Part shown: positions 20,555 to 30,279 of the stretch, piece after piece
Layout: the number at the start of each line of letters is the position of its first letter
Numbering within the stretch: position 1 is the stretch's first letter
Assembly (NCBI RefSeq): GCF_001545925.1
Contig: NZ_LMVQ01000334.1
Coordinates: 1 to 57,626 of the forward strand
Origin: Mycobacterium sp. NAZ190054
GTDB taxonomy: Bacteria; Actinomycetota; Actinomycetes; Mycobacteriales; Mycobacteriaceae
Length of the DNA stretch: 57,626 bases
Direction: 5' to 3'
Program-made: the position numbers and the translations under genes
Notes under the pieces: generated by a model
What the model was told of the DNA's origin: nothing
Databases searched by the model: none
What the model saw: only the letters and a program-made list of their open reading frames with translations

Positions 20555-21424
20555 ATGACCACCCAACCCCCGCCGATCGGAGGGGTGCGCCGCAGCCGCG
20601 TCACCGCCCGAGGGGTCGATTTCCATGTGACCGAGGCAGGCCCCGAGGACGGCAGGCCGGTCCTGGCGTTGCACGGCTGGCCCCAGCACCACTGGGCGTA
20701 CCGTTCGTTGCTGGCCGACCCGCCGGAAGGCCTGCGCATCATCGCCCCCGACCTGCCCGGATACGGGTGGTCCGGCCCCGCGCCGCACAAGTGGGCCAAG
20801 GAGGACGTGGTCAGTGACCTGGTGGCGCTGATGGACGCCATGGGCCTGGACCGGGTGCTGCTCGTCGGTCACGACTGGGGCGGCTACATCGGGCACCTGC
20901 TCGGGCTGCGGGTGCCCGAACGGATCGACGCCTACCTGGCGCTGAACATCGCCCACCCGTGGGTGCCGCCGAAGGTGATGGCACCGCACCTGTGGCGCTT
21001 CCTGCTCTACCAGCCGTTCGTCGCGTCGGTGGGGGTGCCGCTGCAGCGGCACACCCCGTACCTGGAGAAGGTGATCTTCCGGGTGGCGGCCAAGCTGGAT
21101 CGGCAGACCGCCCGGGTGTACGCCGAGCGCTTCCGGGATCCGGTGGTCGCCCGCGCCGCACGCGACACCTACCGGACGTTCCTCACCAAGGAGGTCCCCG
21201 CCGGTGCGCGCCACGGCGAGCGCCGCTGGTCGACGGTGCCGACGCGGGCGCTGTTCGGCCGCAAGGACACCGCGATCCACCCGGCCCTGGCCGCGGCCGA
21301 GACGGCGAAGGCCGACGACTACCGGCTCGACGTCGTCGACGGCGGGCACTTCATCCTCGACGAGCAGCCAGACCTGGTGCGCGCCAGGCTGATCGCCCTG
21401 GCCGAGGAGTTCCCGGCGGGGTAA
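20555..21424 (+). CDS. alpha/beta hydrolase, epoxide hydrolase/haloalkane dehalogenase-like
   Basis: A 289-residue alpha/beta-hydrolase. The oxyanion motif HGWPQ, the nucleophile elbow GHDWGG (Asp rather than Ser as nucleophile) and the late GGHF histidine form the triad of epoxide hydrolases and haloalkane dehalogenases. The HGWP motif favours an epoxide hydrolase. Probably cytoplasmic, with no signal peptide. The physiological substrate cannot be told from sequence. Confidence 0.85.
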   Translation: MTTQPPPIGGVRRSRVTARGVDFHVTEAGPEDGRPVLALHGWPQHHWAYRSLLADPPEGLRIIAPDLPGYGWSGPAPHKWAKEDVVSDLVALMDAMGLDRVLLVGHDWGGYIGHLLGLRVPERIDAYLALNIAHPWVPPKVMAPHLWRFLLYQPFVASVGVPLQRHTPYLEKVIFRVAAKLDRQTARVYAERFRDPVVARAARDTYRTFLTKEVPAGARHGERRWSTVPTRALFGRKDTAIHPALAAAETAKADDYRLDVVDGGHFILDEQPDLVRARLIALAEEFPAG

Positions 21425-21426
21425 CC

Positions 21427-21502
21427 GCCCCTCCGCGAGCAGACGCAAACTTGCCCAATTCGACGCGGAAATGGGCAGTTTGGTGTCTGCTCGCGGAGGG
21501 GC
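21427..21502. terminator. long perfect hairpin between convergent genes (dispersed mycobacterial repeat type)
   Basis: Arms gcccctccgcgagcagac (21427-21444) and gtctgctcgcggaggggc (21485-21502) are exact 18-nt inverted copies. Inside, caaacttgccca and tgggcagtttg pair again with one bulge, giving a near-continuous stem of about 30 bp. It fills the gap between the hydrolase stop and the kdpE stop, so it can terminate both. From memory, the gcgagcagacgcaaa motif recurs between genes in mycobacteria. Confidence 0.7.
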
Positions 21503-21503
21503 G

Positions 21504-22196
21504 CTACTGCTGGAAGCGGTAGCCCATGCCGGCCTCGGTGAGCAGATGCACCGGATGGGACGGGTCGTCTTCGAGTTTGCGCCGCAACTGCGCCAGGTAC
21601 ACCCGCAGATAGTGGGTCTCCTTGGCGTAGGCCGGGCCCCATACCTCTTTGAGCAGTTCCTCGCGGCCGACGAGCTTGCCGCGGTGGCGCACCAGCATCT
21701 CCAGCATGCCCCATTCGGTCGGGGTCAGGTGCACCTCGGCGCCGCTCTTGGTGACCCGCTTCGCCGCGAGGTCGACGGTGAACGACGAGGTCTCGATCAC
21801 CGGTTCGTCGGTCTCGGCGGCCGCGGCCCCGCGCCGCACCGCGGCACGCAGACGCGCCAGGAACTCGTCCATGCCGAAGGGTTTGGTGACGTAGTCGTCG
21901 GCGCCGGCGTCGAGGGCCTCCACTTTGTCGGTCGAATCGCTGCGGGCGGACAGCACGATCACCGGCGCCGAGAGCCACCCCCGCAGCCCGGCCAGCACCT
22001 CGATGCCCGACAAGTCCGGTAGACCGAGGTCGAGCACGATCACATCGGGACGGCGGTCGGCCGCAACCCGCAACGCATCGGCCCCCGTCGCGGCGGTGAG
22101 CACTTCGTAACCGCGCACCGACAGGTTGATCCGCAGCGCGCGCAGGATCTGCGGTTCGTCGTCGATGACGAGCACGCGGGTCTTGGCGGCGCTCAC
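21504..22196 (-). CDS. kdpE: response regulator KdpE
   Basis: A 230-residue OmpR/PhoB-type regulator. The receiver domain shows IDDE at 11-14 and the phospho-acceptor Asp56 in VIVLDLGLPDLSG, with LSARSD and KPFGMDEF; the C-terminal winged helix carries LTPTEWGMLEMLV and KETHYLRVYLAQLRRKL. It partners KdpD and activates kdpFABC at low potassium. Overlaps kdpD by 4 nt. Confidence 0.96.
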   Translation of the reverse strand: MSAAKTRVLVIDDEPQILRALRINLSVRGYEVLTAATGADALRVAADRRPDVIVLDLGLPDLSGIEVLAGLRGWLSAPVIVLSARSDSTDKVEALDAGADDYVTKPFGMDEFLARLRAAVRRGAAAAETDEPVIETSSFTVDLAAKRVTKSGAEVHLTPTEWGMLEMLVRHRGKLVGREELLKEVWGPAYAKETHYLRVYLAQLRRKLEDDPSHPVHLLTEAGMGYRFQQ

Positions 22197-24757
22197 CGCG
22201 GGGCCGCCAGGTCGATCTCCACGGTCAGCCCGCCGCCGGGGGTGTCGCCGGCGGTGATGGTCCCACCCATCGCCTCCACAAACCCGCGCGCCACCGAAAG
22301 GCCAAGGCCCACACCGCTGCTGGTGTCCTGATCGCCGAGCCGTTGAAAGGGAGCGAACAGTTCGGTCTCGGCGCCGCGCGCGATCCCCGGTCCCTCGTCG
22401 GCGACCGCGATCAGCACACGCCCGCCGATCCGCCCGGCCGTGACACGCACCGGACCGTCCGGGGCGTAGCGCAGCGCGTTGTCGATGACGTTGGCCAGCA
22501 CCCGCTCCAGCAGGCCGCTGTCGGCCTTCACCACGGCGTCGCCGACCTCCACCTTCACCCGGTCCAGCCCGGCGCGTAAACCGGTGCTGCCGCGGCCGAT
22601 TCCGAGCAGCGCCCGTGGAACCGCCTCCTCGAGGTAGACCTCGCGCAGCTCGGGCCGTACCACGCCCGCCGCCAGCCGCGACGAGTCCAGCAGGTTGCCG
22701 ACCAGACCCGACAGCTGATCGACCGACTCCTCGACGGTGGCCAGCAGTTCGGCGGTGTCCTCGGGCGAGAAATCGACGTCGCCGCTGCGCAGACTCGATA
22801 CCGCCGCCTTGGCCGCCGCCAGCGGGGTGCGCAGGTCGTGGCTGACGGCCGACAACAGGGAGCGACGCAGTTCGTCGGCCTGCGAGAGAGCCTGGGCCCG
22901 GCCGGCTTCCTCGGCCAGTTCGCGCTGCCTGGCCAACCCTGCGGCCTGGTTGGCGACCGCGCCGAGCACCCGGCGGTCGCGGGCGTCGAGTTTGCGTCCC
23001 GCCAGCAGCAACCAGAATTCCTCCGGGGCGTCCCTGGAACCCACTTCGATCGCGGTGTCGGCGGCCGCGGCCGTCACGCAGGGTTCGGATCCGGCGCAGC
23101 CGACCACCCCGCCGCCACCTGCCTCACCGCGCACCAGGGTCACCGACCGCTGCGAGTAGGCCTCGCGGACCCGTTCCAGCAGGGTGTCGAGGTCGGCGCC
23201 GCGCAACACGGCCCCGGCGAACATGGCGAGCAGTTCGGCCTCCCGCGCCGCGCGCCGGGACTCGCGCGCCCGGTTCGCCGCGCTGTCGACGAGTGCGGCG
23301 ACCGCGACGGCCACCACCAGCAGCACCACGATCGTGATCGCGCTGTCGGGTTCGGCGATCGTGAACGTGTGCCGCGGTTCGACGAGGAAGAAGTTGAGCA
23401 GCACACCGGACAGCACGGCCGAAAGGGCCGCCGGCGCGACCCCGCCCAACAGCGCGACGACGAGGACGCCGATGAAGAACATCGCGCTCTCGCCGCCGAT
23501 GCCGAGCAGCGGGTCCAGCAGCAGCACGGTGGCCGCACAGATGACGCCCGGCACCGCGAGGGCGGCCGGCCACGACACGGCGTGGCGTTGCCGCGGAGTC
23601 ACCCGGGCCCAGAGCGGTTCCGCGCCGGCCTGCTCGTGGGTGACCGTGTGCACGTCGATCCGGCCCGACTTCTGCACGACGGAGGCGCCGATGCCCTCGT
23701 CGAAGATCCGCGCCCACCGGGAGCGGCGGGACGTGCCGAGCACCAGCTGGGTGGCGTTCATCTCTTTGGCGAAGTCGAGCAGGGCAGCCGGCACCCCGCC
23801 GGGGCCGTCGCCGACGACGGTGTGAAGGGTCGCGCCGAGGCTGGCGGCCAGCTCGCGCACCTTGTTCATGCCCTGGCCCATCCGGGCCTCCGAGGCACCG
23901 GACAACCCGTCGCCGCGGATCACGTGGACGACCATCAGTTCGGCGCTGGCCTTCGAGGCGATACGAGATGCCCTGCGCACCAGGGTTTCCGACTCGGGGC
24001 CTCCGGTCACGGCGACGACGACGCGTTCCCGGGCCTCCCAGGTGTCGGTGATCTTGTTGTCGGCGCGGTACTTCTCCAGCGCGGCATCGACCTGGTCGGC
24101 CAGCCACAACAGCGCTAGCTCCCGCAGGGCGGTGAGGTTGCCGCGGCGGAAGTAATTGGACAGGGCCGCGTCGATCCGTTCGGGGGCGTACACGTTTCCG
24201 TGGGCGAGCCTGCGCCGCAACGCTTCCGGGGTGATGTCGACCAGCTCCACCTGGTCGGCGGCGCGTACCACCTCGTCGGGCACCGTCTCCTGCTGCTCGA
24301 TGCCGGTGATCTGGGTGACGACGTCGTTGAGGCTCTCCAGGTGCTGGACGTTGACGGTGGTGATCACCGTGATGCCGGCGTCGAGCAGCTCCTCGATGTC
24401 CTGCCAGCGTTTGGCGTTCCGGCTTCCCGGGGTGTTGGTGTGGGCGAGTTCGTCGACGAGCACCACCTGCGGGTCGCGCCGCAGCACGGCCTGGACGTCG
24501 AGCTCGGCGAATGTCCGGCCGCGGTACTCGATGCGCTTGGCGGGGACGGTTTCGATGCCTTCGAACAATTCCGCGGTCTTCTTGCGGCCGTGGGTCTCGA
24601 CGACGGCGGCGACCAGGTCGGTGCCGCGTTCCAGGCGGCGGTGCGCCTCGCCGAGCATCGCGTAGGTCTTGCCGACACCGGGCGCCGCACCCAGGTAGAT
24701 GCGCAGCTCCCCGCGTCTCGGCCGATGAGGTGGTGCCGCCACAGATCCATCATCCAC
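22193..24757 (-). CDS. kdpD: sensor histidine kinase KdpD
   Basis: An 854-residue membrane kinase. The N-terminal KdpD domain has the Walker-type loop GAAPGVGKTYAML (about 22-34) and LVDELAHTNTPGSRN. Then come a Usp-like domain, four membrane segments around 400-500 (DUF4118), a GAF-like region, the HisKA box SHDLRTPLAAAKAA and the ATPase motifs NVIDNALRYAPDGPV, ADEGPGI and GVGLGLSVARGF. The ATG at 24757 is 7 nt after the kdpC stop. The kinase looks intact although the pump it controls is broken. Confidence 0.95.
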   Translation of the reverse strand: MDDGSVAAPPHRPRRGELRIYLGAAPGVGKTYAMLGEAHRRLERGTDLVAAVVETHGRKKTAELFEGIETVPAKRIEYRGRTFAELDVQAVLRRDPQVVLVDELAHTNTPGSRNAKRWQDIEELLDAGITVITTVNVQHLESLNDVVTQITGIEQQETVPDEVVRAADQVELVDITPEALRRRLAHGNVYAPERIDAALSNYFRRGNLTALRELALLWLADQVDAALEKYRADNKITDTWEARERVVVAVTGGPESETLVRRASRIASKASAELMVVHVIRGDGLSGASEARMGQGMNKVRELAASLGATLHTVVGDGPGGVPAALLDFAKEMNATQLVLGTSRRSRWARIFDEGIGASVVQKSGRIDVHTVTHEQAGAEPLWARVTPRQRHAVSWPAALAVPGVICAATVLLLDPLLGIGGESAMFFIGVLVVALLGGVAPAALSAVLSGVLLNFFLVEPRHTFTIAEPDSAITIVVLLVVAVAVAALVDSAANRARESRRAAREAELLAMFAGAVLRGADLDTLLERVREAYSQRSVTLVRGEAGGGGVVGCAGSEPCVTAAAADTAIEVGSRDAPEEFWLLLAGRKLDARDRRVLGAVANQAAGLARQRELAEEAGRAQALSQADELRRSLLSAVSHDLRTPLAAAKAAVSSLRSGDVDFSPEDTAELLATVEESVDQLSGLVGNLLDSSRLAAGVVRPELREVYLEEAVPRALLGIGRGSTGLRAGLDRVKVEVGDAVVKADSGLLERVLANVIDNALRYAPDGPVRVTAGRIGGRVLIAVADEGPGIARGAETELFAPFQRLGDQDTSSGVGLGLSVARGFVEAMGGTITAGDTPGGGLTVEIDLAAPR

Positions 24758-24764
24758 GGCGCGG

Positions 24765-25640
24765 TCACGTCCTGTCCGGGGTCTTCCCGTCCAGCGCGAG
24801 GTTGAGCTCCAGCACGTTGACCCGCGGTTCGCCGAGGAAACCGAGGGTGCGGCCCTCGGTGTGTTCGGCGATAAGCGCGCGCACGTCGTCGGGGCTCATG
24901 CCTCGGGCCGCGGCGATCCGGTTCACCTGGAGCTCGGCGTAGGCGGGGGAGATGTGGGGGTCCAGCCCGCTGCCGCCGGCGGTGACGGCGTCGGCGGGCA
25001 CCGGCGGGTCGGGCGGCGCCGCACCGCGCACCGGCACGAGTCGACCGGTGCGGTAGTCCTCGCCCGGGGCGGCGCACTGCACCCGCACTCCCCGGTAGTC
25101 GGCGATGAACGGCGTCGCCGTGGTCGCGCACGGCTCGTTCACGCTGATCACCGCGGTCGGGTGCCCGACGTCGCCGTCGGCGTCGCGGGGCCCGATCACC
25201 GACAGCACCGCACCGACACCGTCTCCGGTGCAGTACGGACGGGCGCCGCTGACCCCGTCGAGTTCACCGATCGCCGCGCTGCGGGCACACACCTGCGTGA
25301 GCAGGCTCGGCTGGCCGGGTCGATCGACGATGCTCTCCGGTCCCAGGTTGCTCGCGCCGGTGGCCATCGGGTCATAGCCGTCTCCGGCGGCCGACGGCCG
25401 TCCCTGGAAGTACCGGGGCAGCGGATCACCGTCGGCGTCGGTGTAGAGCTGCCCGATCAGGCTGCTGCCCACGGGTTCTCCGTCGACTCGCAGCAACGAG
25501 CCGTCGGCTTGGGCGGACAGGGGTGGTGCCTGGGCGATCAGCCACACCAGAACCGGATATCCGATGCCGAGCACGACGGTGAAGACCAGCAGCGCCCGCA
25601 GCGCCGCCCAGTGCTGTCGAAAGACGTTGGACAGGTTCAT
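24765..25640 (-). CDS. kdpC: KdpC potassium-transport ATPase subunit with internal insertion
   Basis: A 291-residue KdpC. The N-terminal membrane helix (ALLVFTVVLGIGYPVLVWLI) and YFQGRPSA ... ASNLGP are typical, as is the C-terminal SGLDPHISPAYAELQVNRIA ... LGEPRVNVLELNLAL. Between roughly residues 105 and 210 there is an extra Cys-containing segment (VCARSAAIGEL, PYCTGDGVGA, NEPCATTATPF, VRVQCAAPGEDY) absent from the roughly 190-residue enterobacterial and M. tuberculosis proteins. KdpC is the assembly and ATP-affinity subunit. The ATG at 25640 is 2 nt after the kdpB stop. Confidence 0.88.
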   Translation of the reverse strand: MNLSNVFRQHWAALRALLVFTVVLGIGYPVLVWLIAQAPPLSAQADGSLLRVDGEPVGSSLIGQLYTDADGDPLPRYFQGRPSAAGDGYDPMATGASNLGPESIVDRPGQPSLLTQVCARSAAIGELDGVSGARPYCTGDGVGAVLSVIGPRDADGDVGHPTAVISVNEPCATTATPFIADYRGVRVQCAAPGEDYRTGRLVPVRGAAPPDPPVPADAVTAGGSGLDPHISPAYAELQVNRIAAARGMSPDDVRALIAEHTEGRTLGFLGEPRVNVLELNLALDGKTPDRT

Positions 25641-25642
25641 GA

Positions 25643-27270
25643 TCACATTCCCGGGAGGAGTTGGACGACGAGATCGATCAGCTTGATGCCGACGAACGGC
25701 ACGACGACGCCGCCGAGACCGAAGAGGTACAGATTGCGGCTCAGCAGCTTCGCGGCGCTGCTCGGGGTGTAGCGAACCCCGCGCAGCGCCAACGGGATCA
25801 ACGCGACGATGATGACCGCGTTGAAGATGACCGCGGACAGGATCGCCGACTGCGGGCTGTGCAGCCGCATGACGTTGAGCAGGTCCAGGCCCGGGTACAG
25901 CCCGACGAACAGCGCCGGGATGATCGCGAAGTACTTGGCGATGTCGTTGGCGATCGAGAAGGTGGTCAGCGCGCCACGGGTGATCAGCAGCTGCTTGCCG
26001 ATTTCGACGATCTCGATCAGCTTGGTCGGGTCCGAGTCGAGGTCGACCATGTTGCCGGCCTCCTTGGCCGCGGACGTGCCGGTGTTCATCGCCACGCCGA
26101 CCGTAACCCGTACTCCTGCTTGGCGAACACCACGATCGACCGGCCCTCCGGGGTCTCGTCGGTGAGGCTGGACAGCTGCGCCGCGTCGGCCAGTGCCTGC
26201 GGTGTCACGCCGGGCAGCGGGAGGAACTCCGAGGCTTGCCGGTTGCCGAGGGTGATCGTGCCGGTCTTGGCGAGCAGCAGGGTGTTGACGTCACCGGCGG
26301 CTTCCACGGCGCGTCCGGACACGGCGAGCACGTTGCGCTGCACCAGCCGGTCCATGCCCGCGATGCCGATGGCGCTGAGCAGGGCGCCGATGGTGGTCGG
26401 GATGAGGCACACCAGCAGCGCGACCAGGACGATGCCGGTGACCCCGTCTGCGTTGAGCGCCAGGCTGTCCGGCGCGCCGGGGTTGTCCGCCTTGGAGTAG
26501 ATCGCCAAGGGCTGCAGGGTCACGACGGCGAACAGGAAGATGATGGTCAACGCGGCCAGCAGGATGTTGAGGGCGATCTCGTTCGGGGTCTTCTGCCGGT
26601 CAGCGCCCTCGACGAGCGCGATCATCCGGTCGATGAAGCTCTCACCGGGCTTCTGGGTGATCCTGACGACGATGCGGTCGGACAGCACCGTGGTGCCCCC
26701 GGTGACCGCCGAGCGGTCACCGCCCGACTCCCGGATCACGGGCGCCGATTCACCGGTGATGGCCGACTCGTCCACCGAGGCAATACCTTCCACGACGTCC
26801 CCGTCGCCCGGGATCACCTGTCCGGCCTCGACGACGACGATGTCGCCCTGCTGCAGCAGGGGTGCGGCCACCTGCTCCTCGCGTCCAGGGGTCCCCGGCG
26901 CCCACCCTGTCAGCCGCCGCGCCATCGTCGCGGTCTTGGTGTTGCGCAGGCTGTCGGCCTGCGCCTTGCCGCGGCCCTCGGCCACGGCCTCGGCGAGGTT
27001 GGCGAAGATCACGGTGAGCCACAGCCAGGCCACGACCAGCCAGGCGAACCACGACGGGTCGACGAGGGCCAGAACGGTGCTCCACAGCGCGCCCACCTCG
27101 ACGATGAACATCACCGGGGTGCGCCACAGGGTGCGCGGATCGAGTTTGCGCAGCGCGTCGGGCAGGGACGTGCGCAGCGTCCCGGGGTCGAGCAGTCCGC
27201 CCCGGACCCTGGTGGCGGACCGGGCCGCGTCGTGTCTGCGGTGTGCGGCGTCGACGGCCGTGACGGTCAT
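25643..27270 (-). pseudogene. kdpB: kdpB, inactivated (catalytic Asp lost, internal deletion and frameshift)
   Basis: The 5' part (ATG 27270) is a normal P-type ATPase start with membrane helices and the actuator motif [13 protein letters not shown]. The phosphorylation motif reads [13 protein letters not shown] where the family has DKTGT, a GAC-to-GCC change. After [13 protein letters not shown] the frame runs into a stop at 26086. In another frame the sequence resumes with [20 protein letters not shown] and continues to the normal C-terminus LLPGM at 25643. About 160-180 residues (nucleotide-binding domain and GDGTNDAPAL hinge) are missing across the join near 26110. Kdp cannot pump potassium with this subunit. 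Confidence 0.9.
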
Positions 27271-28940
27271 GTGTGGATTCCTTCGGCGAGGGGCCCGAGC
27301 GCGAGCATGGGCAGGAAGGTCAGGGCGACCAGGATCAGCGTCACGCCGGTGACCATGCCGACGAACTGCGGCCGGTGGGTGGGCAGGGTGCCGGCCGATT
27401 CCGGTGTCCTGCCCTGGCGGGCGAGCGCGCCGGCGAGTGCGAGCGCGAAGATCATCGGCAGGAACCGCCCGAAGATCATGGCCAGCCCGAGAGCGGTGTT
27501 GTACCAGGCGGTGTCGACGCTGAGTCCGGCGAACGCGGATCCGTTGTTGTTGGCCGCCGACGTGAACGCGTAGAGCACCTCGGACAAGCCGTGAGGCCCG
27601 GTGTTGAGCATGCCGGCACGCTGGCCCGGCGTCGCCATGGCGGCCGCGGTCCCGGCCAGCACGATCAGCGGTGAGATGAGGAAATAGGTTGCGGCCAGCT
27701 TGATCTCGCGTGGGGTGAGCTTCTTGCCGAGATACTCCGGGGTGCGCCCGACCATCAGCCCGGCGATGAACACGGTGATGATCGCCAGGATCAGCATGCC
27801 GTACAGGCCGGAACCGACCCCGCCGGGCGCGACCTCGCCGAGCATCATGTTGATCATCGGCATCATCCCGCCGAGGCTGGTGTACGAGTCGTGGAACGAG
27901 TTCACCGCCCCGGTCGAGGTCAGGGTGGTCGCCGCGGCGAACACTGCCGAATTCGCCACTCCGAAGCGCTGTTCCACACCTTCCATGGATGCGCCCGCTG
28001 CGCTGGGCACGGTGCCGTGGTGCTGCAGCTGGAAGAACATCGTCAGCGCGACGCTGCCCAGCGCGATGAGGGCCATGACCGCGACGATGGCCCGGCCCTG
28101 CCGGGTGCTGCCGACCATGCGGCCGAACGTGCGGGGCAGCGAGAACGCGATGACGCTGAGCAGGAAGATCTCCACCCAGTTCGTCCACGTGGTCGGGTTC
28201 TCGAACGGGTGCGCCGAGTTGGCGTTGAAGAATCCGCCGCCGTTGGTGCCGAGCTCCTTGATGACCTCCTGGCCGGCCACCGGACCGCCGGGGATGGTCT
28301 GCTGCGCACCGGCCAGGGTGGTGACCACCTGGTCGTGCACGGTGAAGTTCTGCACCACACCCCCGGAGATCGGGATGACGGCCCCGATGACGCAGAGCGG
28401 CAACAGGATCCGGAAGCATCCGCGCACCAGGTCCACCCAGAAATTGCCGAGCTCGCCCGTGCTGCTGCGGGCCAGACCCCGGACGAACGCGATCGCCACG
28501 GCGATGCCGACGGCGGCGGAGACGAAGTTCTGCACGGCGAGCCCGGCCATCTGCACCAGGTGACCCTGCGTCGATTCACCGGCGTACGCCTGCCAGTTGG
28601 TGTTGGTGACGAAGCTGACCGCGGTGTTCCAGGCCAGCGCCGGCGTGATCTCGGTGCCGGGATCGGTCAGCGCCAGCAGCAGCCGGCCCTGCACCAGTTG
28701 CAGGGTGAACAGGAACAGCAGGCTCACCGCGGAGAACGCGAGCACACTGCGCGCGTAGGCGCCCCAGCTCTGTTCGGCGCCGGGATCGGCGCCGATGATC
28801 CGGTAGACCACCCGCTCGGCCCGCGAGTCCCGAGCCGTGTTGTACACGCGGTACATGTAGTCGCCGAGCGGGATGTGCACCGCGGCCAGCGCGACGGCGA
28901 GCGAGATCAGGAACAGGATCCCGGCCACGTGGGTGCTCAC
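27267..28940 (-). CDS. kdpA: KdpA potassium channel-like subunit
   Basis: A 557-residue polytopic protein. It shows the four pore-loop repeats of KdpA, including [44 protein letters not shown] and [11 protein letters not shown], between about ten membrane helices. The GTG at 28940 shares its first G with the kdpF stop (TAGTG) and the 3' end overlaps kdpB by ATGA. Intact in sequence. Confidence 0.95.
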   Translation of the reverse strand: MSTHVAGILFLISLAVALAAVHIPLGDYMYRVYNTARDSRAERVVYRIIGADPGAEQSWGAYARSVLAFSAVSLLFLFTLQLVQGRLLLALTDPGTEITPALAWNTAVSFVTNTNWQAYAGESTQGHLVQMAGLAVQNFVSAAVGIAVAIAFVRGLARSSTGELGNFWVDLVRGCFRILLPLCVIGAVIPISGGVVQNFTVHDQVVTTLAGAQQTIPGGPVAGQEVIKELGTNGGGFFNANSAHPFENPTTWTNWVEIFLLSVIAFSLPRTFGRMVGSTRQGRAIVAVMALIALGSVALTMFFQLQHHGTVPSAAGASMEGVEQRFGVANSAVFAAATTLTSTGAVNSFHDSYTSLGGMMPMINMMLGEVAPGGVGSGLYGMLILAIITVFIAGLMVGRTPEYLGKKLTPREIKLAATYFLISPLIVLAGTAAAMATPGQRAGMLNTGPHGLSEVLYAFTSAANNNGSAFAGLSVDTAWYNTALGLAMIFGRFLPMIFALALAGALARQGRTPESAGTLPTHRPQFVGMVTGVTLILVALTFLPMLALGPLAEGIHT

Positions 28941-29026
28941 TAGAACCTCTCCGGAAAGAGCAGGGAGGCGACCAGGAACACCGCGATCAGGGCCGCCAGT
29001 GCGCCGCCGACGAGGTTCTCGATCAC
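28940..29026 (-). CDS. kdpF: KdpF small membrane subunit
   Basis: A 28-residue single-helix peptide ([20 protein letters not shown], then SLLFPERF). KdpF stabilises the KdpABC complex. It starts with a GTG overlapping the stop of the preceding 37-codon ORF and runs into kdpA, so translation is coupled. Confidence 0.85.
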   Translation of the reverse strand: MIENLVGGALAALIAVFLVASLLFPERF

Positions 29027-29136
29027 AGTCTTTCCACCCATTTCTGGACGGCGCCGAGGGCGGCGAAGATCGCCGCCGTCAGCGCGAGGTAGATCACCAC
29101 AGAGGTCACGGTCGTCAGCACTCCTGCTCGGGTCAT
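29023..29136 (-). CDS. 37-residue membrane peptide at the head of the kdp operon
   Basis: The ATG at 29136 opens [20 protein letters not shown], a predicted single membrane helix ending QKWVERL. Its stop overlaps the kdpF GTG (GTGA). Position, overlap and hydrophobicity argue that it is translated with kdpF. It is not one of the named Kdp subunits; it could be an extra regulatory micropeptide. Confidence 0.6.
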   Translation of the reverse strand: MTRAGVLTTVTSVVIYLALTAAIFAALGAVQKWVERL

Positions 29137-29203
29137 GCACCCGCCCGTAGAGGCGGTCTGCGCAGGCCAACGTACGGCCGCCGGGGCGCCGCCGGCCTCC
29201 GCG

Positions 29204-29221
29204 TTGACGGTTTCTTGACGG
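29204..29221 (-). promoter_or_regulatory. direct repeat upstream of kdp, candidate KdpE site
   Basis: ttgacgg occurs at 29204-29210 and again at 29215-29221 (CCGTCAA on the operon strand), 11 bp apart, the helical-turn spacing typical of OmpR-family dimers. It lies about 70-85 bp upstream of the first kdp ORF. Confidence 0.4.
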
Positions 29222-29296
29222 TGTCGCGGGGCGTCTTTACGTGCTCCATGCGGGGGTCGGCAGACCGTTGACAGGAAGCGCGCGTACACCGAATGC

Positions 29297-29965
29297 ATGA
29301 CGCTCGTGGAACTCAGCCCCGGCCGGCACCGGCTGCCCGCTTCGGTCCAGTCGGTGCGACAAATCCTGGCGATGGCCGGATGCGGTCTGCCGGCGGCCGC
29401 GCTGCACAATCCCGCCGTCGCGGTCTGTGTGCGTGCCCAGGGTCTGGCCGTGACCGTGTGCAGCCAGGACGAGCTGGCTCTGGCGCAGGCCGGTGGCGTG
29501 CGGCCGCTGCAAGTGGTGCTGCGCTGCCGGGACAGCGCCACCATCCGGCGGGCCGCGGCGCTCGGCGTCGTGCGGTTCGTGGTGTCGACCGCGCGGCACG
29601 TCGACGTGCTGGCGTCCTGTCCGCAGTCTCGCAGGCACGTCTACCTGGAAGAGGGCGCGCCCGTCGTTCTCGGCGAGCGTCCCCCGGAGGTGGTCGGGAT
29701 GCACTGCGACATCAGCGGTTCACCGGGACCGGACCAGTGGGGGGCGGCGGCCGAACAGCTGCTGGGCAGGATCGCGCTGATGCGTGACGGTGGGTCGACG
29801 CTGCCCCGGATCAGCATGTCCGGCGGGTCAGCACAGATCTGGCTCGGCGGTCACACGCGGCAGCTGCGCCGAATCGCAGCTGCGGTCGACGAGGCACTCG
29901 ACGACGGCTGCGCGCGGTGGCGGCTGCCGCGCCCGGCGGTGGCGCTGACGCCGCTGACCACCTGA
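29297..29965 (+). CDS. alanine racemase/decarboxylase N-terminal-like protein
   Basis: A 222-residue protein with strand-helix repeats like the PLP-binding barrel of type III enzymes (PAVAVCVRAQGLAVTVCSQD, LQVVLRCRDSATIRRAA, VVRFVVSTARHVDVL, EVVGMHCDISGSPG). The usual PLP lysine near the N-terminus is not evident and the C-terminal beta domain of LysA or Alr is missing, so it may be catalytically inactive. Divergent from the kdp operon. Identification rests on general pattern. Confidence 0.5.
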   Translation: MTLVELSPGRHRLPASVQSVRQILAMAGCGLPAAALHNPAVAVCVRAQGLAVTVCSQDELALAQAGGVRPLQVVLRCRDSATIRRAAALGVVRFVVSTARHVDVLASCPQSRRHVYLEEGAPVVLGERPPEVVGMHCDISGSPGPDQWGAAAEQLLGRIALMRDGGSTLPRISMSGGSAQIWLGGHTRQLRRIAAAVDEALDDGCARWRLPRPAVALTPLTT

Positions 29966-29979
29966 CCCGGCCACGTCGA

Positions 29980-30204
29980 TCAGGGCGCGACGACGCCGGC
30001 GGCACGGGCATTCTCGACCATGCGCGCCCACGCGCACTCCCCGGCGACGAACACGACCAGCACGGCCGCCACGCCCAGCGACGACACCGCCCAGTAGACG
30101 GGCGGGGAGAACGTGCCGGGGGACGCGGACAGCGTCATCGCCAGACCGGCCACCACCGCGAACGCGGCGGCGACCGACGCCCGCAGACGCTTGCTGAAGC
30201 CCAT
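29980..30204 (-). CDS. small two-helix membrane protein
   Basis: A 74-residue protein with two hydrophobic stretches (ASVAAAFAVVAGLAMTLSA and AVSSLGVAAVLVVFVAGECA) and a basic N-terminus. I do not recognise the family. It lies in the cluster of small membrane proteins that precedes the SigF-type genes. Confidence 0.5.
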   Translation of the reverse strand: MGFSKRLRASVAAAFAVVAGLAMTLSASPGTFSPPVYWAVSSLGVAAVLVVFVAGECAWARMVENARAAGVVAP

Positions 30205-30279
30205 GCGTCCACGGTCGGCGGATCGGTTAAGAGACGGCTCACCGAAGTCTGTGAAACGACTTTGAATTCGGCGAGCTGG

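Noticed and set aside
18589..20817. 742-codon plus-strand frame opposite the acyl-CoA ligase
   Set aside because: Antisense shadow; His/Arg/Val-rich translation without motifs.
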